The notes: generated by a model not told the origin, from the letters alone. A DNA stretch of 30,667 nucleotides from JAWUXM01 sp034111325 (GCA_034111325.1 JAWUXM010000040.1:1-30667), one strand, 5' to 3'. Shown: positions 15,496-25,400, numbered from the stretch's first letter. Numbers and translations are program-made.

Positions 15496-15534
15496 TTCAT
15501 ACGATTTGGAAGTTGAACTTCCAATTCGTATGAA
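15496..15534. terminator. Long hairpin between convergent nadC and the DMT permease gene
   Basis: TTCATACGATTTGGAAGTT (15496-15514) pairs with AACTTCCAATTCGTATGAA (15516-15534), 18 of 19 positions matching around a one-base centre. It lies 33 bp after nadC and 15 bp from the end of the opposing gene, so a bidirectional terminator is likely, but there is no clean T-run. Half of the motif recurs at 16516. Confidence 0.55.
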
Positions 15535-15549
15535 GGGGAAATTAAGGCC

Positions 15550-16446
15550 TTACAAAATCAAAAGAAGAATTCCTCCGAGAATACAAACCACACCTATTAT
15601 TTCACGCTTTGTACTTTTTTCTTTAAATAGCATCTGCGAGATTATGATGGAAAGTAATATCTCTGTTTGCCCAACAACTTTTACATAAGCAACATTGGTT
15701 AAGGCAAAAGCATAAAACCAACAAATCGAACCAGAAATACTTAACATCCCTACTGCTAGACATAAGCGCCATTCTATTAACATAGCTCTTAATCTTTTGC
15801 CAAGATTGCCTTTTGCTAGTTGGTAAATCAGCAACATCAAATTTTGTATGATGTTCATATATAGCAAGGTTATTATCGCAGCCAATAATTTTCCACCTGC
15901 GCTATTGAGCAAAATTGCCTCTTTGATATATAATGCTGCTAAAGCGTAGGAAAAACCTGATGCAAGACCTATAAGAGCAGTTTTGTGAGTAAGGTTCTTG
16001 AACAAGTTTTTCTCAGAAAGTGGCGAGAGAAAAAGCAAGCCAATCGTTGCAAAGATAATCGCCAACACACCAACAAAACTAATATATGAAGCAAAAAACA
16101 ATGCGCCAAGAAGCGCAGTCTGCATGGTTTCAGTTTTCATATAGGTAATTCCGATGAGGAAATTCCTATGTGAAAAAAGATTAACCAATAAAATTGTGCC
16201 TATAATTTGTGTCAGAGAAGCAAGGAAGCAATATAATAGAAACTTCCCATTTGCATTAACTAACAGATCTGAATTATAGGAGGAAATTATTAGTGCGATA
16301 AGAATAGCGATAGGAAAGGCAAATAGAAACCGCGACCAAGTGATGGAGACAGAATCCAAACTACGCTTTAGAATTTTCTGCACAGCATTGCGCCCAACTT
16401 GGCATAGCACCGCAAATAACGTAATATAAATCCAGAGATGTTGCAT
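15550..16446 (-). CDS. EamA/DMT-superfamily permease, ten predicted TM helices
   Basis: 298 residues, almost entirely hydrophobic with about ten membrane helices in two halves, the organisation of EamA drug/metabolite transporters. Landmarks are VGRNAVQKILKRSLDSVSIT and WSRFLFAFPIAILIALIISS in the first half, and ISGSICWFYAFALTNVAYVK and VVGQTEILLSIIISQMLFKE before the last helix, where the conserved EamA ending EKSTKREIIGVVCILGGILL is seen. Substrate cannot be deduced. It is a single gene convergent to nadC and divergent from nhaA. Confidence 0.85.
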   Translation of the reverse strand: MQHLWIYITLFAVLCQVGRNAVQKILKRSLDSVSITWSRFLFAFPIAILIALIISSYNSDLLVNANGKFLLYCFLASLTQIIGTILLVNLFSHRNFLIGITYMKTETMQTALLGALFFASYISFVGVLAIIFATIGLLFLSPLSEKNLFKNLTHKTALIGLASGFSYALAALYIKEAILLNSAGGKLLAAIITLLYMNIIQNLMLLIYQLAKGNLGKRLRAMLIEWRLCLAVGMLSISGSICWFYAFALTNVAYVKVVGQTEILLSIIISQMLFKEKSTKREIIGVVCILGGILLLIL

Positions 16447-16515
16447 AATGATTTTTGATTTGGAACAATAACATTTATAGGCTTAGTTCCCTTATTAGCA
16501 AAATAATCACTGCTC

Positions 16516-16529
16516 AACTTCCAATTCAT
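16516..16529 (+). repeat. Half copy of the nadC-side hairpin motif
   Basis: AACTTCCAATTCAT repeats one arm of the hairpin at 15496-15534, almost exactly 1 kb away, in the gap between the DMT permease and nhaA. The second arm is missing. It may be a relic of a small dispersed palindrome. Confidence 0.35.
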
Positions 16530-16631
16530 AAAGAACCGCTCTTGCTGGCAAAGGATATTAAATTTTACTATTGAGTTCTGTGAATTTCTGGTTAGTCTGC
16601 ACCTCTTTAAAAAACCTAAAAGATAGAAGGC

Positions 16632-17837
16632 ATGCTAAAGAAAGCCAAACAAGCCCAAGCTAAAATCACTGAACTCTTTCAATATGAATCTGCCAGTGGA
16701 ATTCTGTTAATGGGTATGGCAGTTCTAGCTATTATCCTTGCCAACAGCCCATTAGCAGACATCTACCACCATGTTCTTCACCTACCAGTAATGGTTCAAT
16801 TAGGGCCTTTGACAATTGATAAGGATTTTGTCCATTTCATCAATGACGGCTTGATGGCAGTTTTCTTTTTGCTCATTGGCTTAGAAATCAAACGTGAAAT
16901 TCTAGAAGGTCATTTGGCAACTAGAGCGCAACAGATTACACCTATCGTCGGTGCTTTAGGTGGCGTTATTGTCCCTTCTCTAATCTATGCCTATTTCAAT
17001 TGGGGTGTGAATATTGATAATGTTGATACAATACGCGGCTGGGCTATCCCCGCGGCAACAGATATTGCTTTTGCATTAGGAATCTTATCCCTATTTGGCA
17101 GCCGTATTCCTACTTACTTAAAAGTCTTCTTAACTGCACTAGCAATTATTGATGATTTAGCTGCAATTTTAATCATCGCCATATTCTACAATTCTGACTT
17201 GTCCTACATATCGCTACTTTTAGCTTTTGGAGCCATTATCACTCTAATTGCCTTGAATTTATTAGGAGTTACCAAGAAAAACGTCTATGTGTTAGTAGGT
17301 ATCTTCCTTTGGGTTTGTGTATTAAAATCAGGCGTGCATGCAACATTAGCTGGTGTTGTTTTAGGATTAACTATTCCTTTGCGCACAAAAGACGAGCATG
17401 GCCGTTCCCTCTTACGTGAAATGGAACATGGTATGCAACCTTGGGTATCTTACCTTATCCTGCCAGTTTTTGCCTTTGCTAATGCGGGTGTTTCTTTCGA
17501 GCATGCAAATCTATCTGACCTCGTCCATCAACCTGTTACTGTCGGTGTTGCAGCTGGCCTGTTTATCGGCAAACAATTAGGCGTGTTTGCTTTCCTACGT
17601 ATAATTGTTGCATTAGGTTGGGCTAAGCTACCTTCTGATGTTAATTGGAAACAAGTTTACGGAATTAGCGTCCTAACGGGGATTGGTTTTACCATGAGTA
17701 TCTTCATTAGTAACCTTGCCTTTACTAATGATTATTTCCTTAATAATAGCGCAAGGCTGGGAATCTTAGCTGGAACATTATTCTCAACAATCCTAGGCGT
17801 AGCTGTGCTACATTTCAGCTGCCCCAAAAAGAAATAA
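16632..17837 (+). CDS. nhaA: Na+/H+ antiporter NhaA
   Basis: 401 residues, normal NhaA length, with about twelve membrane helices. The ion-binding aspartates D174-D175 are in TALAIIDDLAAILI, and D144 is in AIPAATDIAFALGIL. Other family landmarks are LIGLEIKREILEG, GALGGVIVPSLIYAY, LKSGVHATLAGVVLGLTIPL and GKQLGVFAFLRI. It exchanges cytoplasmic Na+ for H+ across the inner membrane. The ATG has AGAAGG only one base away, an unusually tight spacing. The methyltransferase gene follows after 2 bp. Confidence 0.96.
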   Translation: MLKKAKQAQAKITELFQYESASGILLMGMAVLAIILANSPLADIYHHVLHLPVMVQLGPLTIDKDFVHFINDGLMAVFFLLIGLEIKREILEGHLATRAQQITPIVGALGGVIVPSLIYAYFNWGVNIDNVDTIRGWAIPAATDIAFALGILSLFGSRIPTYLKVFLTALAIIDDLAAILIIAIFYNSDLSYISLLLAFGAIITLIALNLLGVTKKNVYVLVGIFLWVCVLKSGVHATLAGVVLGLTIPLRTKDEHGRSLLREMEHGMQPWVSYLILPVFAFANAGVSFEHANLSDLVHQPVTVGVAAGLFIGKQLGVFAFLRIIVALGWAKLPSDVNWKQVYGISVLTGIGFTMSIFISNLAFTNDYFLNNSARLGILAGTLFSTILGVAVLHFSCPKKK

Positions 17838-17839
17838 CC

Positions 17840-18544
17840 GTGGCGAACGCAAATGCTTTTGACCATCTAAAAGAGTTATTCACCAAAGCCTACTCAAAAT
17901 ATGGGCTCTCGGTGCGCTCTGATTTTCTCCATCCTTACGTTGGGATGAAGGCGATTGCCTATCTCGACACACTCCAATATATCAAAAACCACATGTGCGG
18001 TAGCGTTATGTGCCTAGATCGCAATGAGGTTTTTAATTATGCGATCAAACATTTAACAATTGATGGTTTGTATTTAGAATTTGGCGTTAAAACTGGAAAA
18101 ACCATCAAAATACTTGGACAAAAATTACGCAACAAAACCATCTATGGGTTTGATTCCTTTGCTGGATTGCCAAGTGACTGGACCGGAAATAGAAAGCTCC
18201 AAGGTCAGTTAGATGCTAAAGGAAAGCTACCTAAAATAGCTAAAAACATTCGTCTTATTCAAGGCTGGTTTAAAGATACTTTGCCAAACTTTAGCAAAGA
18301 CCATAAAGAAAATATTGCTCTTATTCATATTGATTGCGACATTTACTCCTCAACGAAAGATATATTTGACGGCTTAGGTGAGAAGATCACAAAAGGCACA
18401 GTGCTTATTTTTGATGAATATTTTAACTACCCAAATTGGCAGGCGCATGAATTCAAAGCTTTTGCCGAATTCACCAAGAAACACCGCCTAAAATATAAAT
18501 ATCTCTGCTATGCACATACGCAAGTTGTGGTGGTGATCCTTTAG
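17840..18544 (+). CDS. SAM-dependent methyltransferase, TylF/MycF-like
   Basis: 234 residues starting at a GTG 2 bp after the nhaA stop, so probably translated by re-initiation. A Rossmann-type methyltransferase core is visible: motif I LYLEFGVKTGKTIKILG (77-93), YGFDSFAGLPSDWTG (102-116), IALIHIDCDIYSSTKDIFDG for the metal-binding acidic region, and LIFDEYFNYPNWQAHEFKAF. These match the TylF (macrocin O-methyltransferase) family, which includes many non-antibiotic sugar or cell-surface methyltransferases. Substrate is unknown, and nothing nearby makes a macrolide. Confidence 0.8.
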   Translation: MANANAFDHLKELFTKAYSKYGLSVRSDFLHPYVGMKAIAYLDTLQYIKNHMCGSVMCLDRNEVFNYAIKHLTIDGLYLEFGVKTGKTIKILGQKLRNKTIYGFDSFAGLPSDWTGNRKLQGQLDAKGKLPKIAKNIRLIQGWFKDTLPNFSKDHKENIALIHIDCDIYSSTKDIFDGLGEKITKGTVLIFDEYFNYPNWQAHEFKAFAEFTKKHRLKYKYLCYAHTQVVVVIL

Positions 18545-18608
18545 AGGCTGTTCGAGTTAATCTTTAACGAATTGAGAATCCTGTGTAGGAGTTTTAGATT
18601 CAGGTGTA

Positions 18609-18733
18609 AAATCTGAGAGATTTTGCTTTGATTTTTGACACATGTCCTAAGCGAATGAGCGATGTGTACACTTAGTACACGAGTCGAAAGAGCGAAGGTT
18701 ATGTGTCAAAAAGCATGGAAAAGAATTAGATTT
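18609..18733 (+). repeat. Copy V of the 125 bp covarying hairpin family
   Basis: AAATCT pairs with AGATTT outside; TTTTTGACACAT (18632-18643) pairs perfectly with ATGTGTCAAAAA (18701-18712), a helix sequence unique to this copy. The tip is GTGTAC-ACTTA-GTACAC, with a G-T closing pair where the others have C-G. The flank GAGTCGAAA follows copies I and III. Its right end holds the complement of the pgsA stop codon. It is also 64 bp downstream of the plus-strand methyltransferase gene. Confidence 0.85.
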
Positions 18734-19277
18734 AAAGGTGTTTGGCGCTTTTTTTTAGGTAAGCAAACCCAGTAACTAAAGTAAGAATAGCAGCCAATAC
18801 TAGACCTATTTTCCCGAAAATTTCTGTGATATATAGACCTGTGCCTTTTTCGCCCAATATCAGCAGGGAAAGAGCGCCCATTTGCAGCCCTGTTTTCCAT
18901 TTTGATAAATTACTAACTGGCATGGAAACTTGAATTCCTGCCAAGAATTCACGCAAACCCGATACAAAAAGCTCTCGGAATAAAATGATGATTCCCGGAA
19001 TTGTGATGAATAGATCGCCACCACCAAAATGAACTAACATGATAATTACTGTACTGACCAAAAGCTTATCTGCAATAGGGTCAAGCATAGTGCCAAGTCT
19101 TGATTCAACTTTATAAAGACGCGCAAGATAGCCATCGAAAAAATCAGTCAATGATGCCAGAACAAAAAGCGAGGTTGCAACCCAATGCGCTGTTTTTCCG
19201 CCAAGGAAAAAAGAGGCAATTAGAATTGGAATCACAAAGATCCTAAATAATGTTAAAATATTGGGTAGATTTTTCAT
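18732..19277 (-). CDS. pgsA: CDP-diacylglycerol-glycerol-3-phosphate 3-phosphatidyltransferase
   Basis: 181 residues with about five membrane helices. The CDP-alcohol phosphotransferase motif D-x2-DG-x2-AR-x8-G-x3-D-x3-D is intact: D45, D48, G49, A52-R53, G62, D66 and D70 in TDFFDGYLARL and SRLGTMLDPIADKLL. It commits CDP-diacylglycerol to phosphatidylglycerol at the inner membrane. NLPNILTLFRIFVIPIL at the N terminus is typical. It follows uvrC by 55 bp in the same direction; a uvrC-pgsA pair is common in proteobacteria. Confidence 0.95.
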   Translation of the reverse strand: MKNLPNILTLFRIFVIPILIASFFLGGKTAHWVATSLFVLASLTDFFDGYLARLYKVESRLGTMLDPIADKLLVSTVIIMLVHFGGGDLFITIPGIIILFRELFVSGLREFLAGIQVSMPVSNLSKWKTGLQMGALSLLILGEKGTGLYITEIFGKIGLVLAAILTLVTGFAYLKKSAKHL

Positions 19278-19332
19278 TAGGGCGCACGTTTTTCTAGAAA
19301 CTTAAAAGTTTCCATCTTGTTTGCAAGGAACT

Positions 19333-21150
19333 TTACGGGTTGTGAAAAAAATCACATATGTCTTTTGCCAAATTTTTACTGATATTCTTAACTTTTAACA
19401 ACTCTGCAATTGTCGCTGTTTTGATTTTTGCTACTGAACCAAAATGATTGAGCAAAGCTTTCTTACGAGCAGCTCCGATTGCGGGAATATCATCCAAAGC
19501 TGAAGAACGAATTGCCTTGCTGCGCTTTTTACGATGCGAGCTAATTGCAAAACGATGTGCTTCATCACGTAAATTTTGCATGAAATAAAGCAGCCCTGTT
19601 TTTTGCTCCAAACTAAAATATGTTTTTTTATGTGTCGTAAAACGCTCACGCCCAGCATTACGATCCACGCCTTTTGACACACAGATAAAATCAATATTGC
19701 TAATATTTAACTCCTGCAAAACTGCACGGGTAATTTCCGCTTGCCCTTTGCCACCATCGACTATTAATAAATCAGGTCGCCGCCCTTCTTTTAATTTGCT
19801 CAAACGCCGAGTTAAAACCTCACGCAACATAGCATAATCATCACCAACGTCTGTGGTTTTGATGTTAAATTTACGATAGCCTTGTTTATCAAAACCTTCA
19901 TCGAGACTAAATGCCACTAAGCCACCTACCGCAAATTCGCCACTAATATGGCTATTATCATAAATCTCAATATATTCAGGCAATTTTTGCAGCTCAAAAA
20001 CTTCCTGCATTTCCTTGATATATTTCTTACGGTTTTTACCTTCTACCATGTTTTTCTGCAAAGCGTAATTTGCATTATTCTCGGCAATTTCCATAAGTTT
20101 TTTCTTATCGCCGCTTTTAGGGACAAGTATATTAATTTTCTGCTCAGCTATTTTTGTGAAAACTTGTGCTATAGCCTCTCTATCATCAACTTCAACATTC
20201 AGGTAAATATTTTGTGGTGGTAAATTACTATAATAGAATTGCTTAATAAACGCACCGAGAATGTCTGCCTTACTAAAATCTCTATGCCTATCGATAAAAA
20301 ACACATCATTACCATAATTTTGTCCGCCACGATAGAAAAACAGCTCTATAGAAAATTGACCATCGCTGCCAGCAATCGCCACGAAATCAGCATCACCAAC
20401 TACACAATCAACATGTTGTTTAGCCTGCATAGCGGTTAGGGATTTAATGCGATCACGTAAAATTGCGGCTTTCTCATAATTGAGTTTTTTACTCTCCTCT
20501 TGCATTTGCGCTGCCATTGCGCTTTGCACCTCTGAAGATTTCCCCTTTAAAAACAAATATGCTTCATCTAGTAGTTTTTGGTAATATGCGCTGCTAATTT
20601 TTCCAACACATGGCGCAGAACAGCGTTTGATTTGATATTCCAGACATGGTCGCTTGCGCCGTGCAAATTCTTGATCTGAACAACTTCTCAGCAAAAAGCT
20701 TTTCTTCAACAAATCCAAAGCGTGGTTAACATCTCCCGCCGAAACAAAAGGGCCAAAATATTTATCGCTTTTATTTTTTGCGCCACGATGTTTGAAAATC
20801 CCCGGAAATTCATGCGTTTGATTAACCATAACAAACGGATAGGTTTTACCATCACGCAGCAAAATATTATATTTAGGTTTTAGAGTTTTAATTAATTGCG
20901 CCTCGAGCAACAACGCCTCCGTTTCTGATGAAGTTTTGATGATCTCAACTGCGGAAATATTCGCCACCATCTGCTTTAAGCGATATGGTAAATCTTTAAA
21001 TTGCGTATAGGAGCGCAAACGGCTGGCCAAATTCTTCGCCTTGCCAACATATAAAATTTTCCCGCCACTATCTATCATCCGATAAACTCCCGATGAATTT
21101 GGCGCAGATTTTATCGTTTCTTTTAATATTTCTAAACCTTGTTTAATCAT
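19333..21150 (-). CDS. uvrC: Excinuclease ABC subunit C
   Basis: About 605 residues. UvrC makes both incisions of nucleotide excision repair after UvrAB loading. The GIY-YIG nuclease domain is at the start (SSGVYRMIDSGGKILYVGKA), then LEYQIKRCSAPCVGKIS, a UVR domain for UvrB contact (KLNYEKAAILRDRIKSLTAM), the RNase H-like C-terminal nuclease (EIYDNSHISGEFAVGGLVAF, LLIVDGGKGQ, DEAHRFAISSHRKKRSK) and helix-hairpin-helix repeats to the end (DDIPAIGAARKKALLNHFGS). The start is ATG 21150; a GTG codon immediately before is also in frame. It is divergent from carA. Confidence 0.96.
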   Translation of the reverse strand: MIKQGLEILKETIKSAPNSSGVYRMIDSGGKILYVGKAKNLASRLRSYTQFKDLPYRLKQMVANISAVEIIKTSSETEALLLEAQLIKTLKPKYNILLRDGKTYPFVMVNQTHEFPGIFKHRGAKNKSDKYFGPFVSAGDVNHALDLLKKSFLLRSCSDQEFARRKRPCLEYQIKRCSAPCVGKISSAYYQKLLDEAYLFLKGKSSEVQSAMAAQMQEESKKLNYEKAAILRDRIKSLTAMQAKQHVDCVVGDADFVAIAGSDGQFSIELFFYRGGQNYGNDVFFIDRHRDFSKADILGAFIKQFYYSNLPPQNIYLNVEVDDREAIAQVFTKIAEQKINILVPKSGDKKKLMEIAENNANYALQKNMVEGKNRKKYIKEMQEVFELQKLPEYIEIYDNSHISGEFAVGGLVAFSLDEGFDKQGYRKFNIKTTDVGDDYAMLREVLTRRLSKLKEGRRPDLLIVDGGKGQAEITRAVLQELNISNIDFICVSKGVDRNAGRERFTTHKKTYFSLEQKTGLLYFMQNLRDEAHRFAISSHRKKRSKAIRSSALDDIPAIGAARKKALLNHFGSVAKIKTATIAELLKVKNISKNLAKDICDFFHNP

Positions 21151-21176
21151 CACTTATTAATTATGCGGCGAACCAG

Positions 21177-21205
21177 TTGACAATTATTCTCCTAAGCTTT
21201 AAAAA
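21177..21205 (+). promoter_or_regulatory. Candidate sigma-70 promoter of carAB
   Basis: A consensus TTGACA at 21177-21182 is followed after 17 bp by TAAAAA (21200-21205), 27 bp before the carA ATG. The -35 match is perfect and the -10 is weak. No pyrimidine attenuator or PyrR-like structure is visible in the short leader. Confidence 0.45.
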
Positions 21206-21232
21206 TTGGAAAAATCTATTAGTCAGTGAGAG

Positions 21233-22414
21233 ATGCAAGACTATCCAACCATAATTGCAAGTAAATCATTAAATGCTGTAACAGTTCTATCTGATGGGCT
21301 GTTTTTTTTTGGCAAAGGTGTAGGTAATTTTGGCAAGGCTATCGGTGAGATATGCTTTAATACTGGGCTTACCGGCTATCAAGAAACTATTACTGACCCT
21401 TCATATAGCGGACAAATAATCACTTTTACTTTCCCACATATAGGAAATGTTGGCGTTAATGATCGTGACAATGAATCTAATGGCAAATTCGCCCAAGGCA
21501 TAATTCTACGTGCTGATATCACAAACCCTGCTAATTTCCGTAGCCAGAGCCACTTTAATGATTGGCTAATAAAAAACAATATCACTGGGATTTGCGATGT
21601 TGATACAAGAGAGCTCACATTAAATATTCGTGAAAATGGCGCAAGAACGGCGATTATTCACCATGCAAAAGAAGGTGAGGAAATTAACGTCTCGGCGTTA
21701 CTGGCTGAAATAAAGGACCTGCCTGATCTTAAAGGGCAAGATATTGCTAAAAAAGTCTCAACAGAAAAACCATATGAATGGCAAGAAGGTAGCTTTGATT
21801 TTGCTACGCAAACCCATAAAAAACTTAACTCAGCAAAATATCACATTGTCGCAATTGATTATGGTATAAAAGAAAACATCCTGCGTGGCCTAGCAGACCT
21901 TGGTTGCAAAATTACTGTCGTAAATGCGCAAACACCTTTTACAGAAATCGCTGCTCTTGCGCCTGACGGGGTTTTCCTCTCTAATGGCCCGGGTGACCCT
22001 GCAGCAACTGGTAAATATGCTTGCCCAATAATCCAAGAAATTATTAAAGCAAAAATTCCTCTTTTTGGAATTTGCCTTGGTCATCAATTATTATCTTTAG
22101 CAACAGGTTTAAAAACCATAAAAATGCAGCAAGGGCATCGTGGCTCTAATCATCCTGTACAAAATCTGCAAAATAACAAAGTAGAAATTAGCAGCCAAAA
22201 TCACGGTTTCTGCGTTACTGATGAAAATCTCCCCGCTAATGTTGAGATCACCCATATTTCACTTTTTGACAAGACTATCGAAGGCATAAAGTTAAAAGAT
22301 GCGCCAGCCTTTTCGGTACAACATCACCCAGAAGCATCTCCGGGTACGCATGATAGTAAATATTTATTTGAGGAGTTTATTAACCTAGTCGCAGAGAATA
22401 AAAAACATGCCTAA
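21233..22414 (+). CDS. carA: Carbamoyl-phosphate synthase small (glutaminase) subunit
   Basis: 393 residues. CarA hydrolyses glutamine and passes ammonia to CarB for carbamoyl phosphate, used in pyrimidine and arginine synthesis. The N-terminal domain shows GEICFNTGLTGYQETITDPS and the class I amidotransferase domain shows LSNGPGDPA, the nucleophile in FGICLGHQLL (about residue 280), SSQNHGFCV, and the His-Glu pair in VQHHPEASPG (about 363-372). All three catalytic elements are present. It has a GAGAG Shine-Dalgarno-like sequence and overlaps carB by 8 bp. Confidence 0.97.
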   Translation: MQDYPTIIASKSLNAVTVLSDGLFFFGKGVGNFGKAIGEICFNTGLTGYQETITDPSYSGQIITFTFPHIGNVGVNDRDNESNGKFAQGIILRADITNPANFRSQSHFNDWLIKNNITGICDVDTRELTLNIRENGARTAIIHHAKEGEEINVSALLAEIKDLPDLKGQDIAKKVSTEKPYEWQEGSFDFATQTHKKLNSAKYHIVAIDYGIKENILRGLADLGCKITVVNAQTPFTEIAALAPDGVFLSNGPGDPAATGKYACPIIQEIIKAKIPLFGICLGHQLLSLATGLKTIKMQQGHRGSNHPVQNLQNNKVEISSQNHGFCVTDENLPANVEITHISLFDKTIEGIKLKDAPAFSVQHHPEASPGTHDSKYLFEEFINLVAENKKHA

Positions 22415-25400
22415 AAGAACTGACATAAAATCTATTTTAATTATCGGCGCTGGGCCAATCGTCATTGGTCAAGCCTGTGAATTTGATTATTCCGGCACGC
22501 AAGCCTGCAAAGCCCTGCGCGAAGAAGGCTATCGAGTGATTCTGCTCAATTCGAACCCCGCAACAATCATGACTGACCCTGAAACGGCAGACGCAACTTA
22601 TGTTGAGCCAATCACGGTTGAAGTATTAGAGAAAATTATTCAAAAAGAAAAACCCGATGCAATTCTGCCAACAGTTGGTGGGCAAACTGCACTGAACTGC
22701 GCACTTAATGCTGCACAAGCAGGAATTCTAGAAAAATATAACGTCCAACTCATCGGCGCGGATGCCAAAGCAATTGAAAAGGCTGAAAATCGTGATTTGT
22801 TTAATAAGGCAATGATAAATATTGGTCTCAAAACACCAAAAAATGTTATTGTCTCCTCTCTGCCACAAGCTTTAGAAGCTCTAAAGGAAATAGGTTTGCC
22901 AACCATTATTCGCCCCTCCTTTACCTTAGGTGGAAGTGGTGGCGGAGTTGCTTACAATAAAGAAGAGTTTGTCGAAATCATTAAAACTGGCTTGGATATG
23001 TCGCCAATCAGACAAGTGCAGATTGACCAATCTCTCCTCGGCTGGAAGGAATATGAAATGGAAGTTGTGCGTGATAAGGCAGATAATTCAATCATCATCT
23101 GCTCAATCGAAAATATTGACCCAATGGGAATCCACACTGGCGATAGCATAACTGTTGCCCCAACCCTAACTTTGACTGATAAGGAATATCAAATCATGCG
23201 TAACGCATCGATTGCCATTTTGCGCGAGATCGGCGTTGAAACTGGTGGTTCAAATGTCCAATTTGCGGTTAACCCTGATGATGGCGAATTGTTGGTAATC
23301 GAGATGAATCCACGAGTTTCACGTTCTTCCGCCCTTGCCTCAAAGGCTACAGGCTTTCCAATTGCTAAAGTCGCCGCCAAACTCGCAATTGGTTATACAT
23401 TAGATGAGATCAGCAATGATATCACCAAAACCACGCCTGCATCTTTTGAACCTTCAATTGATTATGTGGTTACTAAAATCCCACGCTTTACTTTTGAGAA
23501 ATTTAACAAAGCACGCCCTGAACTCTCCAGCGCAATGAAATCCGTTGGTGAATCAATGGCAATCGGCAGGACTTTTTCTGAAAGCATGCAAAAAGCACTT
23601 TGTTCAATGGAAACTGGTTTTACAGGTTTTAATGAAGTTTCCTTTCAGGGCTATAGTTCAAAAAATAGCGCCGCTGATAATAAAAAATTAGTCTCCGAGC
23701 AGCTCGCAAAATTTACTACGAATAGAATTTTGCATGTCGCACAAGCAATGCGTTATGGTTTATCAATTGACGAAATCAACGCTATTACCAAACATGATAA
23801 ATGGTTTTTAGAGCAAATCGCCAATATCCTCGCAACCGAAGAAACTATCCGTGAGGCTGGCGTGCCACAAGATAAAGCGACTTTACTTGATTGGAAAAAA
23901 CAAGGTTTTTCTGATAGCCGAATCGCTGAATTAACAAAAACATCTGAAACAGAAATTCGTGAATTACGCCATAATCTAGAAATTCGCCCTGTCTATAAAA
24001 GGGTTGATACTTGCGCTGCTGAATTTGCCTCGCATGCAAATTATATGTATTCTTGCTATGAAGGAAATGCCTTACAGAAACCTAGCTGTGAAGCGAATAT
24101 TAGTGATAAGAAAAAAATCATAATTTTAGGCTCTGGACCAAACCGTATCGGGCAAGGAATAGAATTTGACTATACTTGCGTACATGCTTCTTTTGCGCTG
24201 CGTGATTGTGGCTATGAAACCATAATGGTTAATTGCAACCCAGAAACTGTCTCAACTGATTATGACACTTCCAGCCGCTTATATTTTGAACCGCTAACTT
24301 TTGAGTTTGTTTTAGAATTGGCCAAAAACGAACAAAGTAATGGCGACTTACTCGGTGTAATCGTGCAATATGGCGGACAAACTCCGTTAAAATTAGCCAA
24401 GGCTTTAGAAGATGCAGGAATTCCGATTATAGGAACTTCACCTGATAAAATCGACCTTGCTGAAGATCGTGATCGTTTTCAAAAATTATTACATAAATTA
24501 GAACTCAGACAGCCACCAAATGCACTTTGTGATGGAGTTGCAAATATCGCCAGCACTATTGCCAAAATCGGTTTTCCAGTAGTAATTCGCCCTTCGCATG
24601 TCCTTGGCGGGCGTGCCATGGCTGTGGTTTATGATGATGCTTCTCTGGCAAAATATTTAAGCGAATGTAAAGATGCGCTAATTGAAGGGCCAATTCTAGT
24701 TGATGGGTTTTTAAGCCACGCAACGGAGATTGATGTTGATGCAATATGTGATGGTGATGATGTATTTATCAGCGGCATAATGGAACATGTCGAATATGCA
24801 GGAATTCACTCAGGTGATTCTGCCTGCTCGCTACCGACCTACTCCGTGAGTGAAAAAATGCTGTCTGAAATCAAAGCCTCCACAAAAAAACTTGCTTTTG
24901 CTCTTGAAGTTAAAGGTTTGATGAATATTCAATTTGCCGTAAAAAATGATGAGTTGTTTATATTGGAGGTAAATCCACGTGCATCTCGTACCGTACCTTT
25001 TGTTGCTAAAGCTAGCGGTGTTCCTGTTGCTAAAATTGCAGCGCAAATTATGGCGGGGAAAAAGCTCAAGGAATTTGCTTTAGAAGAAGATAAACCTTTG
25101 GCACATTACGCCGTGAAAGAAGCTGTTTTCCCTTTTGAGCGCTTTGATAATGTTGACGTTATCCTTGGTCCAGAAATGAAATCTACTGGCGAAGTGATGG
25201 GAATTGATAAGAATTTTGCCCTAGCTTTTGCCAAAGCGCAAATCGCTGCGCATGGAAAAATGCCGCTTAAAGGTAATGTCTTTTTATCAGTTGAGGATTC
25301 TGATAAGGATGATGCGATCGAGATCGCTCGCGATCTTAGCGAAGCTGGCTTTATGATTTATTCAACGCAAGGCACGCAGGAATATCTACAAGCACAGAAA

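Noticed and set aside
956..18733. CRISPR-like array from the spaced repeats
   Set aside because: The copies are kilobases apart, 125 bp long and palindromic, with no regular spacers or cas genes.
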